From Chitinophaga sp. CF418 (lineage in GTDB: Bacteria > Bacteroidota > Bacteroidia > Chitinophagales > Chitinophagaceae): 64,000 nucleotides of DNA. Positions within the stretch are counted from its first letter, which is position 1. Each line of letters opens with the position of its first letter. The stretch covers positions 430,530-494,529 of the forward strand of contig NZ_FRCN01000005.1 of the NCBI RefSeq assembly GCF_900142925.1, given 5' to 3'. Shown here piece after piece: positions 53,791 to 63,742 of the stretch. Both the position numbers and the translations under genes were made by a program. A model generated the notes under the pieces. The model saw nothing but the letters and a program-made list of their open reading frames with translations. It was not told the origin of the DNA and ran no database searches.

Positions 53791-56562
53791 CTACTTCCCT
53801 GAAAAATCGAAATAAAGTATTATTTGCAATGCCCTTTCCCGCTCTTTCTCATAGTCGTAAAAGATATTCTTCATGCCCATGGGGCCAGTGGTTTCATTGC
53901 GTTGCGTCTTCGTACCTATACTGCTGATACCCTGCATAAAGGACAAATCTCCCGCGGGGAAAACAGGTTCATAGTTATGCCAGTGATCAGTTTTCCAGGC
54001 AGGTGTAAACAGGCGAAGGAACAGGCTTTCACTGTCTGTGTATACGGTGAATGGCTGCCCCGTCGTGATGAACTTACACCAATACATATTAGCATGGTAG
54101 CCTTTAAACTCAGGATAGTTCCAACTCTCCCCTGTTTCTGTGTTGTTGTATTCTTTATGCCAGATGCCAAAGCTTGTGCCTTTCAGCCGATTCTTCCATA
54201 CGCGGTATGGCCCGCTACCCATGTATTGTATGGCGCGCATTTCCTGTTCAGGGAAAGCAAAGTTTACGCCGACAAAGGAGGTAAAATAAGCGGCAGGGAA
54301 ATATTGTACTGCCATCTTTACTATGCCGGATGGATAGATCGTCCATTGTAAGGTGTTGTAGCTTTTCTTTCTGTCGAAGGTGGAGGTGATGATTAGTTTA
54401 TTACCCGCTTCATGATAAGAAAAGCCGGCAAAGTTGTTTTCTCCTTCCTGGAGTATGGGGCCATTGTTAAAAGGGATGAGCGTATTACCGTGTTTTACCT
54501 CTTTTAGCAGGCCATCTCTGTTATTGAAAACCAGGTGTATATCGGCAGCTGATACCAACCATAGAGAGTCCTGTTCACGTATAGTTACCTTACCGGCACT
54601 TACTGTATCAATCATTTTTGCCCTTACTGCTGCGGGCCTTGTGAGGGGAAAGCTCCAGGTAAAGAGTTCCCGTCCCTGGGGATCTTTTGCAGCCAGGTAA
54701 AGTACGTCGTAGGTTTGCCAGTTGGCCGGAAGAAGCAGTTTTAGCATACCTTTCTCAAGAGGCTTCAGATGAGGTGCAGGGGCTGAGCCGTTGTACGTGG
54801 CTGCTGTTGTCAATTTTTTCAGCTGCCAGGTAAACTGGCATTGGCCGGTGTTGGTAAAGGCGTAGCGGTTCTCTATGTTGAATGTGCCGTCGAAAGCGGG
54901 TGTTATTTCTCTGCGTTCAACATAGATGGGACTCCATACTTCTTTAATTGTAAAGAAGCTGCCTTCTTTTTCGTGATGCGGACCTACTATACCGTCGGCC
55001 GCTCTGTGGTGATCAGTATCGAGAGACTCGTGCATGTCCTTTCTTACTACACCCTGGTCTGCAAAGTCCCAGAGGAAGCCACCAGCGCTGAGCGGGTTGT
55101 GCCACATCTTGTCCCAGTAGTCTTCCAGTCCGGCGCCATGACCACCGTCGAACTGCCCGTGCAGGAACTCAGTTGGCATAACGATTTCCCTACCGTTTTC
55201 GTAGTTGCCGATACCATAGTTATACTCCCGGTAGTGTTGGGTTTCAATACCATTGAATAACTGCCAGGGATGAACCACAGGGCGCTGTTGAGGGTCCAGT
55301 TCAGGGAAGAGATGATCCAGTTCTTTGTTATGACCGCCTTCATTGCCATTCGCCCAGAAGATGATGCTGGGATGATTTACATCGTGTTCCAGCATTTCCT
55401 TTACCAGGCGGGTACCTGTTTCCGTATTGTAATTGCCGTGCCAGCCGGCCAGTTCATCCATTACGTATAATCCCAGGGAATCACAGACATCCAGGAAGTG
55501 GCCGTCGGGTGGGTAATGCGACATACGCACCGCATTCATGTTCATCTCTTTGATGAGCAGTACATCTTCTATGCTGATAGCTTTACTGGTGGTACGTCCT
55601 GTTTCCGGGCGGAAAGAATGACGGTTCACGCCTTTGAATTTCATCTTTACACCGTTCACATAAATACCATCACGCTGTTTCACTTCCACAGTACGGAAGC
55701 CAATGCGCTGTTGGAGGGTATGTAACACCTGGCCCTTATTCCGCAGGGATATTTCGGCATAGTAGAGATTAGGAAATTCGGATGACCATAACTGCATATG
55801 TTGATAGAGCGTATCTATATGAATTTCAGGCGTATCGACCGTTCTTATAATTGGTTCGCCTACTTGCTGGTGATCTTTGTCGTAGAGTTGCAGGGTTACC
55901 TCCCGGTGTTGTGCTGCATTCACCTTTACAATGGCACGAAAAGCACCATCGGCCCGGGCATTGATAGCTACACTGGCGATGTGTTCTGCAGGCAGGGTTT
56001 CCAGGAATACGGGCCGGAAGATGCCGCCGAAGAGCCAGAAGTCAGCCTTACGTTCAGCTTCATTTACAGAGAAATTAGCAGAATGTTTAGCCACGGTTAC
56101 TTCCAGCAGGTTCCTGCTTCCATATTTTAATAAGGCGGAGATGTCATATTTAAAGGTATAGAAGGCGCCCTGGTGTATGGGGCCGGCGGACTGGCCGTTG
56201 ATCTTTACAGTGGCGTCGGTCATCGCTCCCTCGAAAACGATGTTCACCATTTTGCCTTTCCAGCTGGCCGGTACCTGAAAAGGATGCCTGTACAGGCCAC
56301 TTTCTTTACCGCGGAGACTGTCTTTCGCAAATCCGTAGTCATATTTACCAAAGCCCTGCAGTTCCCAGCAGGATGGTACGGGAATGGTGGTCCATTTACC
56401 TGACTGGCTGCCACCAGTGCAATAGAACTGCCAGTTCACAGTGTGATCGCCACCGGTACCTGACAGATAACTAATTTCAGTAGACTGAGCAGAGGCTGTA
56501 TATATAAATGTGATTAATACCAGCAGTGCGGTAAGACATTTCAGTGGAATTCGTTTCATCAT
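53791..56562 (-). CDS. GH2-family beta-galactosidase-like glycoside hydrolase
   Basis: The protein has 923 residues from the ATG at 56562, the first giving a good signal peptide (MMKRIPLKCLTALLVLITF). It shows GH2 sugar-binding (PVPSCWELQGFGKYDYGF, GLYRHPFQVPASWKGK), the immunoglobulin-like part, and a TIM barrel with FKGVNRHSFRPETGR, the acid/base region FWANGNEGG, the nucleophile region MPTEFLHGQ and FLWDFADQG. A large C-terminal beta-sandwich with GSGPYRVWKNRLKGTSFG is typical of LacZ-type enzymes. It is the first gene of a five-gene operon for plant polysaccharide side chains. A DPxAD-type variation at the catalytic sites is not seen. The exact sugar is uncertain. Confidence 0.9.
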   Translation of the reverse strand: MMKRIPLKCLTALLVLITFIYTASAQSTEISYLSGTGGDHTVNWQFYCTGGSQSGKWTTIPVPSCWELQGFGKYDYGFAKDSLRGKESGLYRHPFQVPASWKGKMVNIVFEGAMTDATVKINGQSAGPIHQGAFYTFKYDISALLKYGSRNLLEVTVAKHSANFSVNEAERKADFWLFGGIFRPVFLETLPAEHIASVAINARADGAFRAIVKVNAAQHREVTLQLYDKDHQQVGEPIIRTVDTPEIHIDTLYQHMQLWSSEFPNLYYAEISLRNKGQVLHTLQQRIGFRTVEVKQRDGIYVNGVKMKFKGVNRHSFRPETGRTTSKAISIEDVLLIKEMNMNAVRMSHYPPDGHFLDVCDSLGLYVMDELAGWHGNYNTETGTRLVKEMLEHDVNHPSIIFWANGNEGGHNKELDHLFPELDPQQRPVVHPWQLFNGIETQHYREYNYGIGNYENGREIVMPTEFLHGQFDGGHGAGLEDYWDKMWHNPLSAGGFLWDFADQGVVRKDMHESLDTDHHRAADGIVGPHHEKEGSFFTIKEVWSPIYVERREITPAFDGTFNIENRYAFTNTGQCQFTWQLKKLTTAATYNGSAPAPHLKPLEKGMLKLLLPANWQTYDVLYLAAKDPQGRELFTWSFPLTRPAAVRAKMIDTVSAGKVTIREQDSLWLVSAADIHLVFNNRDGLLKEVKHGNTLIPFNNGPILQEGENNFAGFSYHEAGNKLIITSTFDRKKSYNTLQWTIYPSGIVKMAVQYFPAAYFTSFVGVNFAFPEQEMRAIQYMGSGPYRVWKNRLKGTSFGIWHKEYNNTETGESWNYPEFKGYHANMYWCKFITTGQPFTVYTDSESLFLRLFTPAWKTDHWHNYEPVFPAGDLSFMQGISSIGTKTQRNETTGPMGMKNIFYDYEKERERALQIILYFDFSGK

Positions 56563-56709
56563 CCGGGTACGCTTTTGGATGCCAAGCGGGAGTAAGTTAC
56601 ATAAATGTATCCTGATATTTAAAACCTTTTTGCTTACCACAAAGGATATCAGGCACAATAAATGTAGGCACGACACCTATCTGTGAGTTATATTTTTTTC
56701 CATAGCGGC

Positions 56710-56739
56710 TTGCTTAAACCAGCTTATAGCTTATTTTTG
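56710..56739 (+). promoter_or_regulatory. promoter of the metal-efflux operon
   Basis: TTG (56710-56712), 19 bases, TATTTTTG (56732-56739). The box ends 4 bases before the GTG at 56744, implying a leaderless or downstream start. It stands in the 180-base divergent gap shared with the GH2 operon. Confidence 0.75.
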
Positions 56740-56743
56740 CCTT

Positions 56744-57121
56744 GTGAGAAAAGTATGCCTTTACATATTGGTTATTTTTATGTGGGCAGAGAGTACCTCA
56801 TTCGATCAGTTATTAAAGCTGCCTGTGTTATTTGAACATTTCAAAGAACACCAGCTCAAGAACCCGAATGTGGACTTGCTGGAATTCATATCCATGCACT
56901 ACTGGGGGCAGGATATGGACGACACTGATAATGACCGGGATATGCAGCTTCCCTTTAAGAAGGTGAATATCAATACTCACTATATCCTTTTTGCACGATT
57001 TACCCAGGCCCCCCGCATCATTGCCACTGAACAGACTGTATTACAGACTTTTACCATTTATAAGGATCAATATCATCCCGACCCTAATCTTACCTCTCCT
57101 TTCAGGCCCCCCTGTGTGTGA
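56744..57121 (+). CDS. small exported protein at the head of the efflux operon
   Basis: The protein has 125 residues starting with GTG, with a short hydrophobic start (KVCLYILVIFMWAES) consistent with a signal peptide. The mature part is rich in acidic residues and His (QLLKLPVLFEHFKEHQ, MHYWGQDMDDTDNDRDMQLP) and ends in FRPPCV. I recognise it as the kind of small protein that often precedes CusA-type genes in this phylum, with no known function; metal binding would fit the His/Asp content but is inference. The GTG lies 4 bases past the promoter box, so translation may be leaderless or begin at Met13 (56780). Confidence 0.7.
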   Translation: MRKVCLYILVIFMWAESTSFDQLLKLPVLFEHFKEHQLKNPNVDLLEFISMHYWGQDMDDTDNDRDMQLPFKKVNINTHYILFARFTQAPRIIATEQTVLQTFTIYKDQYHPDPNLTSPFRPPCV

Positions 57122-57224
57122 ATTGCACCTTGTTATTTATTGATCTGTGCTGACAATGCAATGGCATTCCATTGCACATATGTCATTTCATAGATCTATC
57201 CTGCAATTCATTTAACAGCAAATC

Positions 57225-60200
57225 ATGCTTGATAAGATCATTCAATTCTCAGTTAGGAATAAACTGGTGATTGGCCTCTTCATGTTGCTATGGGTTATTT
57301 ACGGCATCTTCGAAGTAACCCGTCTGCCAATTGATGCGGTGCCGGACATCACCAACAACCAGGTTCAAATTATTACGACAGCACCGGCATTAGGAGCACA
57401 GGATGTAGAGCGGCTGATCACTTTTCCCGTTGAACAGGCCCTCAGTAATATTCCGCATCTGAAGGAGAGCCGGAGTTTGTCGCGGTTCGGATTGTCTATC
57501 ATCACGGTCGTGTTTGAAGATGATGCCGATATCTATTGGGCCCGCCAGCAGGTAAGTGAGCGGCTGCAACAGGTGGAGATCAGTGAAAATGCCAGTAAGC
57601 CTGAACTGGCCGCCGTATCTACTGGTCTCGGGGAGATATACCAGTATGTGCTCAGGCCTGTAAAGGGATATGAAGACAGGTATAGTCTGGCCGATCTGCG
57701 CACTATACAGGATTGGATCGTGCGGCGGCAACTACTGGGCACCAAAGGTGTTGCGGAGGTATCTACTTTCGGCGGAGAGCTGAAGCAGTATGAGGTGGCT
57801 ATTAATCCGTACCAGTTGAAGTCGTTGGGATTAACAATCGGTGATGTTTTCACTGCCTTACATAATAACAATCAGAATACGGGCGGGGCTTATATTGAAA
57901 AAGGTCCGACTGTTATGTACATCCGCAGTGAAGGGCTGGCGGGTAGTATTGCCGATATAGAAAATATTGTTGTCAAAAATACAGCGGGAGGTATTCCTGT
58001 ATTGATCCGGCATGTAGCCAGTGTCAGGATGGGCGCGGCTACCCGCTATGGCGCCCTGAACTATAACAATACCGGTGAAGTGGCGGGAGCTATTGTATTG
58101 ATGCTGAAAGGGGAAAACTCTTCCCAGGTTATTAAGAATATAAAAGCGCGAATCGCGGAGATTCAAAAAACATTGCCGGAAGGCCTGCTGATAGAGCCAT
58201 TCCTTGACCGTACCAAAATGGTAAACAACGCTATTGGTACGGTAGAGCATAATCTGCTGGAAGGTGCGCTGATAGTAGTGTTTGTGCTGGTGATCTTCCT
58301 GGGGAACCTGCGTGCGGGGCTGATCGTGGCTTCTGTGATTCCGCTATCTATGCTTTTCGCCGTTATCATGATGAATACCTTCGGCGTAAGTGGCAACCTG
58401 ATGAGCCTTGGTGCGCTCGACTTTGGCCTGATCGTAGATGGCGCGGTGATCATCGTGGAGGCGATCCTGCATCATTTGCATTACTCCAGGGAGTATCAAC
58501 AGAAAGACAGGCTTTCGCAGGAGGATATGAACGCGGAGGTAGCGGGATCTTCTTCCCGTATGATGAACGCCGCCGTATTTGGACAGATCATCATCCTGAT
58601 CGTGTATCTACCTATTCTTTCACTGCAGGGTATAGAAGGCAAGATGTTCAGGCCGATGGCGCAGACGGTAGCCTTTGCGATCATGGGTGCATTTATACTT
58701 TCCCTCACTTATGTGCCGATGGTGAGTTCATTATTCATCAGCAAAAAGATCACACATCAACCGAATATTTCCGATCGTGTCATGGACAGGATCGAAGGGT
58801 TTTATCAGCGGGTGCTGGGGCGGGCATTACGTTTCCGTAAGAGCGTGGTAGCTGTTGCATTCGGATTGTTTGCCCTGGCGATTTTCATCTTCAGCAGGAT
58901 GGGCGGAGAGTTTATTCCGCAATTGGAGGAAGGCGACTTTGCCGTGGAGACAAGATTGCTGATGGGAACGAACCTCAGTACGACGGTCGCCACTTTTCAG
59001 CAGATCTCGGGGATTTTAAAAGACAAGTTCCCTGAAGTGGAGCGGATCGTATCCCGTATTGGCAGTTCGGAGATCCCGACAGATCCTATGCCGATAGATG
59101 CGGGCGATATGATCATTGTGTTGAAAGATAAATCGGAATGGACGAGTGGGGAAAGTTTTGAGGAGCTGGCGTCGAAGATGTCGGAAGTGGTGCAGCATGC
59201 GATACCTGGTGTAACATTAAGTTTCCAGTTCCCGGTGCAGATGCGTTTCAATGAACTGATGACGGGCGCCAAGCAGGATGTGGTATGTAAGATATTTGGT
59301 GAAGACCTGGATCTGCTGGCGAAATATGCGGAACAGATTGGCGCTATCAGCAAAACGGTATCCGGTACGGCCGACTGGTATGTGGAAAAGATGACGGGGA
59401 TGCCGCAGGTGGTGATCCGTTATAACAGGAATGAAATAGCGAAATACGGGCTTAACATTGATGAGATCAACCGTACTGTTAATGCCGCATTTGCCGGTGC
59501 TGCTGCGGGGAAGGTATATGAGGGAGAGAAACGCTTTGACCTGGTGGTGAGAGTGGGGAATGAAGGCAGGAGGAATATTGAAGATGTGCGCAACCTGATG
59601 ATCGCCACTTCTACCGGTAGCCAGATACCACTATACCAGGTGGCGGCTATTGATGAAATAGAAGGTCCGAATCAGATACAACGTGAGGACGCCAAACGCA
59701 GGATCACTGTCGGCTTCAATGTGAGAGGGCGCGATGTGCAGTCGATCGTCGAGGAATTGCAGCAAAAGATTCACCGGAAAATAAAACTCGAACCGGGTTA
59801 TACCATCACATATGGCGGTACGTTCGAGAACCTGCAGCAGGCGAAGAAACGGTTGAGCATTGCGGTGCCTGTGGCCTTACTGCTCATTTTTGTCATGTTG
59901 TATTTTGCCTTTTCCTCTGTGAAAGAGGGAGCGCTCATTTACACTGCGATCCCTTTATCTGCCATAGGTGGCGTCTTTGCATTAGCACTGCGTGGCATGC
60001 CATTCAGTATCTCAGCCGGTGTAGGGTTTATTGCGTTGTTTGGTGTGGCGGTATTGAATGGTATTGTACTTATTTCTGAATTCAATCGTATCAAAAAAGA
60101 AGGAAAAATAACTGATGCGCTGCAACTGGTAATGATGGGTACGCGTAACCGTCTGCGGCCGGTATTGATGACAGCTGCGGTGGCATCACTGGGATTCCTA

Positions 60201-61574
60201 CCTATGGCCCTAAGCAACGGCGCCGGCGCGGAAGTACAACGCCCGCTGGCGACCGTTGTAATTGGTGGATTATTAACAGCTACCCTGCTGACTTTATTTG
60301 TGTTGCCGGCTCTTTATCTTTTATTCGACGGAAAGGCTACAATAAGACCGAATAAAGCGGTAATGATCGCGGGATTAGTATTCATCTCCATTTCTTCCCT
60401 TAAAGCCCAGAACAGCCCTGTAAATCTCAACCAGGCTATCAATATTGCCTTGAGTCATAACCTGCAGGCTACAAGCGCCCGGCTGAATGAGCGGGCGGAA
60501 AACCTGCGGCAGAAGACAGGGTTTGATATTCCGAAAACGCAGTTCAGCGCCGACTATGGACAGATCAACAGTATCCGGAAGGATAACCGCTTTGGTGTTA
60601 CGCAGTCACTAAGTTTTCCGACGGTGTATAGTCATCAGAAAAAGGTATTACAGGAGAACTATCTGGCAGCGCAGGCTAAAACGCAGCTGATGGAGCAGGA
60701 TATCAGGACGAATGTACGGCGCATGTTCTATGACTGGGTCTGGCTGCACGAGAAGCAGCGGCTGTTGCAGTACGCTGACAGCATCTACCGGTTATTCGAA
60801 GAAAAGACCAATCTCCGTTTCAAGACCGGGGAAACCAATATACTGGAGAAGACCACTGCGGAATCTCACCGGCAGCAGATTACCAATCAGCTGGAGATGC
60901 TTTCTGCGGATATGCTGATCATGCTGAAGCAGTTTAATGTTTTACTGGGGGACAGCGTCTTTTATCAGCCGCAGACGGACAGTATCCGTATTGCTTATTC
61001 CACGCTGGATACTACGCTGGGACAACTGCCACAGATACGTTCACTGCAGCATGAGTCGGCCGCTGCCCATTGGCGCTGGCGTACGGAGAAGTCCAAATTA
61101 TTGCCTGACTTCTTTATTGGGTATAATAACCAGAGTATTTCAGGGATGCAGAATGTGGATGGGCAGGAGACTTACTTCAGCAACAGCAAACGGTTCAACT
61201 ATGTGAATGCAGGGATCAGTATTCCGTTGTTCTTTGGTGCACAACGTTCCAGGGCTTCGGCCGCACAGCTGGATTGGCAACTATCACAGCAGCGGGCGGA
61301 TTATGCACTGCTGCAAACGCGTACAGAATGGCAGAATGCATTGACACAGGTGCAGAAGTATGCTGCCAGCCTGCAATATTACCAGGGAAAAGGACTGGAA
61401 AATGCTGCGGCGATCATCTTTACTGCCGACAAACAGTTTGTTGGCGGAGAGATCGACTACCTGCAATGGGTCATCCTGGTTGATCAGGCGATAGGTATCA
61501 GGAACGAATACCTTGATATGTTGAACAATTACAATCAGGCCGCCATCCAGGTACTGAAATTGCAAAACCTTTAA
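57225..61574 (+). CDS. CusA/CzcA-type RND metal pump fused to a TolC-like factor
   Basis: The protein has 1449 residues. Residues ~1-1040 are a heavy-metal-efflux RND pump: LPIDAVPDITNNQVQI, the TM4 signature LGALDFGLIVDGAVIIVEA, FIPQLEEGDFAVETRLL and the closing DGKATIRPNK. A second hydrophobic segment follows (~1045-1062, VMIAGLVFISISSLKAQ), looking like an internal signal peptide ending LKAQ. Residues ~1065-1449 form a TolC/CusC-like helical barrel subunit with VNLNQAINIALSHNLQAT and NAGISIPLFFGAQRSRASAA. This couples inner-membrane pump and outer-membrane channel in one gene, with CusB next. Cleavage after LKAQ would let the second half leave the pump. Confidence 0.93.
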   Translation: MLDKIIQFSVRNKLVIGLFMLLWVIYGIFEVTRLPIDAVPDITNNQVQIITTAPALGAQDVERLITFPVEQALSNIPHLKESRSLSRFGLSIITVVFEDDADIYWARQQVSERLQQVEISENASKPELAAVSTGLGEIYQYVLRPVKGYEDRYSLADLRTIQDWIVRRQLLGTKGVAEVSTFGGELKQYEVAINPYQLKSLGLTIGDVFTALHNNNQNTGGAYIEKGPTVMYIRSEGLAGSIADIENIVVKNTAGGIPVLIRHVASVRMGAATRYGALNYNNTGEVAGAIVLMLKGENSSQVIKNIKARIAEIQKTLPEGLLIEPFLDRTKMVNNAIGTVEHNLLEGALIVVFVLVIFLGNLRAGLIVASVIPLSMLFAVIMMNTFGVSGNLMSLGALDFGLIVDGAVIIVEAILHHLHYSREYQQKDRLSQEDMNAEVAGSSSRMMNAAVFGQIIILIVYLPILSLQGIEGKMFRPMAQTVAFAIMGAFILSLTYVPMVSSLFISKKITHQPNISDRVMDRIEGFYQRVLGRALRFRKSVVAVAFGLFALAIFIFSRMGGEFIPQLEEGDFAVETRLLMGTNLSTTVATFQQISGILKDKFPEVERIVSRIGSSEIPTDPMPIDAGDMIIVLKDKSEWTSGESFEELASKMSEVVQHAIPGVTLSFQFPVQMRFNELMTGAKQDVVCKIFGEDLDLLAKYAEQIGAISKTVSGTADWYVEKMTGMPQVVIRYNRNEIAKYGLNIDEINRTVNAAFAGAAAGKVYEGEKRFDLVVRVGNEGRRNIEDVRNLMIATSTGSQIPLYQVAAIDEIEGPNQIQREDAKRRITVGFNVRGRDVQSIVEELQQKIHRKIKLEPGYTITYGGTFENLQQAKKRLSIAVPVALLLIFVMLYFAFSSVKEGALIYTAIPLSAIGGVFALALRGMPFSISAGVGFIALFGVAVLNGIVLISEFNRIKKEGKITDALQLVMMGTRNRLRPVLMTAAVASLGFLPMALSNGAGAEVQRPLATVVIGGLLTATLLTLFVLPALYLLFDGKATIRPNKAVMIAGLVFISISSLKAQNSPVNLNQAINIALSHNLQATSARLNERAENLRQKTGFDIPKTQFSADYGQINSIRKDNRFGVTQSLSFPTVYSHQKKVLQENYLAAQAKTQLMEQDIRTNVRRMFYDWVWLHEKQRLLQYADSIYRLFEEKTNLRFKTGETNILEKTTAESHRQQITNQLEMLSADMLIMLKQFNVLLGDSVFYQPQTDSIRIAYSTLDTTLGQLPQIRSLQHESAAAHWRWRTEKSKLLPDFFIGYNNQSISGMQNVDGQETYFSNSKRFNYVNAGISIPLFFGAQRSRASAAQLDWQLSQQRADYALLQTRTEWQNALTQVQKYAASLQYYQGKGLENAAAIIFTADKQFVGGEIDYLQWVILVDQAIGIRNEYLDMLNNYNQAAIQVLKLQNL

Positions 61575-61585
61575 TTCAATCATTC

Positions 61586-62713
61586 ATGCGACAATATCTT
61601 TTTTTATATCTTCTGTTCGTTGCCTGTAAGAGCCATACTCCTGCCCAGGAGCCGGCGGCAGCGCCATCCGCAGACAGCAGCATGGTAACACTTACCAGCG
61701 ATCAGATCAAAAATGCCGGTATCGAAACCGGATATCCGGCTACTATGGCGGTCAGCGGTGCCCTGCGTTTGCAAGGTACCATCGACGTACCGCCGCAGAG
61801 TACCGTGAGCGTGAGTTTTCCGCTGGGCGGTTACCTGAAAAGAACTGACCTCCTGCCAGGTGCTCATGTCAACAGAGGACAGGTGCTGGGGGTACTGGAA
61901 GATATGCAGTTCATCCAGCTGCAACAGGATTATCTGCTGGCAAAAGAGAAATTCACCTTTGCGGATACGGAATACAAACGCCAGCAGGAGCTGAATGCCA
62001 GTAAGGCCAGTAGTGACAAGGTCCTGCAGCAGAGTAAGGCGGAAATGGAAAGTCAGCATATTACCATGCAGGCTTTAGCGCGAAAGTTAGAGCTGATCGG
62101 GATTAATCCTGAGCGCCTGAATGCGGGTAATATTTCCAAGAGTGTTAATATTCTATCGCCTATTAGTGGGTTTGTGTCTAAGGTGAATGTGAATATCGGG
62201 AAGTACACCTCTCCCACTGATGTACTGTTTGAGCTGGTGAATCCGAGTGATATTCACCTGGCCTTAAGTGTATTTGAGAGGGATGTGAATCAGCTGTCTG
62301 TTGGGCAGAAGGTGGTGGCCTATAACAACGAGCATCCGGAGAAGAAATATAATGCCGAGATCCTGCTGATCAGTAAAAACCTGAATGAGGACCGGATGGC
62401 GACGGTACATTGTCATTTCCACCAGTTTGATGCCTCCCTCCTGCCGGGGATGTTTATGAATGCAGAAGTGGCGGTCAACAATACGACAGCATTAACTGTC
62501 AATGAAGCGGCGATCGTTCGCTGGCAGAATAATTTTTATGTGTTTGCCGATAAAGGGGGGAATAGTTTCCGGATGATGCGGGTTACTCCAGGGAATGTGA
62601 ATAACGGGCAGGAGCAGTTTTCTGCGCCGGGGGTGGATACGGGTACTAAACTAGTGACTAAAAATGCTTATGCGCTGCTGATGAAGATGAAAAACAGCGC
62701 TGAAGAGGAATAA
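61586..62713 (+). CDS. CusB-type RND periplasmic adaptor lipoprotein
   Basis: The protein has 375 residues with lipobox LLFVACKS (Cys ~14). The membrane-fusion layout is clear: barrel-sandwich (PPQSTVSVSFPLGGYLKRTD, LPGAHVNRGQVLGVLEDMQF), helical hairpin (LAKEKFTFADTEYKRQQELN to QSKAEMESQHITMQALARKL), the second sandwich half (NILSPISGFVSKVNVNIGKY), beta-barrel and C-terminal domain. It joins the inner pump to the outer factor, both supplied by the upstream gene, and its start lies 12 bases after that stop. A strong bidirectional terminator ends the operon. Confidence 0.92.
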   Translation: MRQYLFLYLLFVACKSHTPAQEPAAAPSADSSMVTLTSDQIKNAGIETGYPATMAVSGALRLQGTIDVPPQSTVSVSFPLGGYLKRTDLLPGAHVNRGQVLGVLEDMQFIQLQQDYLLAKEKFTFADTEYKRQQELNASKASSDKVLQQSKAEMESQHITMQALARKLELIGINPERLNAGNISKSVNILSPISGFVSKVNVNIGKYTSPTDVLFELVNPSDIHLALSVFERDVNQLSVGQKVVAYNNEHPEKKYNAEILLISKNLNEDRMATVHCHFHQFDASLLPGMFMNAEVAVNNTTALTVNEAAIVRWQNNFYVFADKGGNSFRMMRVTPGNVNNGQEQFSAPGVDTGTKLVTKNAYALLMKMKNSAEEE

Positions 62714-62744
62714 GCCTAACTATACCAGATCGTAAACAGACGTC

Positions 62745-62770
62745 AAAGGCCCTTTTTCAGGGCCTTTGCT
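62745..62770. terminator. bidirectional terminator of the efflux operon and ung
   Basis: AAAGGCCCT (62745-62753) pairs with AGGGCCTTT (62759-62767) over a 5-base loop, with T-rich flanks on both strands. Confidence 0.85.
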
Positions 62771-62775
62771 ATTTC

Positions 62776-63450
62776 TTATTGCAGGCTCCAGTCGACAGGT
62801 TCGATGCCAGCTTTGGCCAGTAATTCGTTAGTTTTTGAGAAATGTTTGCAACCGAAGAAGCCCTTGTCCGCACTGAACGGCGAGGGATGGGCAGCTTTCA
62901 ATATGTGATGTTTCGTGGCGTCGATCAGGACCTGCTTGTCCTGGGCAAAGCGGCCCCATAATATGAACACCACGTCCTTTTTCAGTTCGGATACCTTCCG
63001 GATCACGGCATCGGTGAAGTTCTCCCAGCCTATTTTGCTATGAGAAGCCGGCTCGTTAGCCCTCACCGTCAGCATGGCGTTGAGTAATAATACCCCATGA
63101 TCCGCCCATTTTGTCAGGTTGCCCCCCTGTGGGATGGGCAATCCCAGGTCCTGCTTCATTTCCTTGTAGATATTGACCAGGGAAGGTGGGGGCTTTATGC
63201 CGTCCTGCACGGAAAAACACAATCCATGGGCCTGTCCGACGCCATGATAAGGGTCCTGGCCCAATAATACGACCTTGACTTTGTCGAACGGGGTTTTATC
63301 AAAGGCGTTGAAGATCAGGTTTCCGGGAGGATAGATGGTATTTCCGACAGCTTTTTCATGTTTGAGGGCCATGACAACCTGTTCGAAATAGGCTTTCTGA
63401 AACTCATCTTTTAAGATTTCTCTCCAGCTAGGCTCGATTTTAACCTCCAT
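62776..63450 (-). CDS. ung: uracil-DNA glycosylase
   Basis: The protein has 224 residues, the standard family-1 UNG length. It removes uracil from DNA by base-flipping. It shows the water-activating GQDPYHGVGQAHGLCFSV, the PPPSLVNIYKEM loop, LLLNAMLTVRANEPASHS and the C-terminal HPSPFSADKGFFGCKHF with the catalytic/leucine-loop His. The N-terminal IEPSWREILKDEFQ is also typical. It is transcribed alone towards the efflux operon. Its position beside a locus elsewhere encoding a deaminase-like toxin is probably coincidental, as the two are 55 kb apart. Confidence 0.97.
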   Translation of the reverse strand: MEVKIEPSWREILKDEFQKAYFEQVVMALKHEKAVGNTIYPPGNLIFNAFDKTPFDKVKVVLLGQDPYHGVGQAHGLCFSVQDGIKPPPSLVNIYKEMKQDLGLPIPQGGNLTKWADHGVLLLNAMLTVRANEPASHSKIGWENFTDAVIRKVSELKKDVVFILWGRFAQDKQVLIDATKHHILKAAHPSPFSADKGFFGCKHFSKTNELLAKAGIEPVDWSLQ

Positions 63451-63474
63451 AGCGTCTATTTTTTTTGATTTATT

Positions 63475-63506
63475 TTGAATTATTAAGGGAATTTTCCATA
63501 GATTTG
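63475..63506 (+). promoter_or_regulatory. promoter of tRNA-Arg
   Basis: TTG (63475-63477), 21 bases, TAGATTTG (63499-63506). The predicted start near 63510 leaves a ~40-base leader before the tRNA. Confidence 0.75.
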
Positions 63507-63550
63507 CACTCCCAAATTAAACGTTAAATATAGGGGAAATTTGGGAAAAC

Positions 63551-63624
63551 GGACCGGTAGCTCAGCTGGATAGAGCAGCTGCCTTCTAAGCAGCAGGTCA
63601 TTGGTTCGAATCCAATCCGGTTCA
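63551..63624 (+). tRNA. tRNA-Arg (anticodon UCU)
   Basis: A 74-base cloverleaf. The acceptor GGACCGG pairs with CCGGTTC (one G-U). The D arm is GCTC/GAGC; the anticodon stem GCTGC/GCAGC encloses CTTCTAA with TCT at 63585-63587. The T-arm contains GGTTCGAATCC. The discriminator is A, and CCA is not encoded. UCU reads AGA/AGG codons. A strong terminator and an IS-type transposase start just downstream, a usual integration neighbourhood. Confidence 0.97.
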
Positions 63625-63633
63625 CGAAAGCCA

Positions 63634-63676
63634 AAGAAGCCGTCTCAAAAGTAATTTGGGACGGCTTCTTCTTTTT
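63634..63676 (+). terminator. terminator after tRNA-Arg
   Basis: AAGAAGCCGTC (63634-63644) pairs with GACGGCTTCTT (63660-63670), extended by an inner AAA/TTT, and is followed by CTTTTT. It also lies just before the IS-type gene. Confidence 0.9.
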
Positions 63677-63742
63677 ATACAGTTTTTTAAATAAAAGGAG
63701 CCGTTTTGTTAACCATATAATGTTTATTGTGTTATAGGGAGT

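Noticed and set aside
62776..63450. Functional link between Ung and the deaminase-like toxin
   Set aside because: They lie over 55 kb apart on separate transcripts, and Ung is a universal housekeeping gene.
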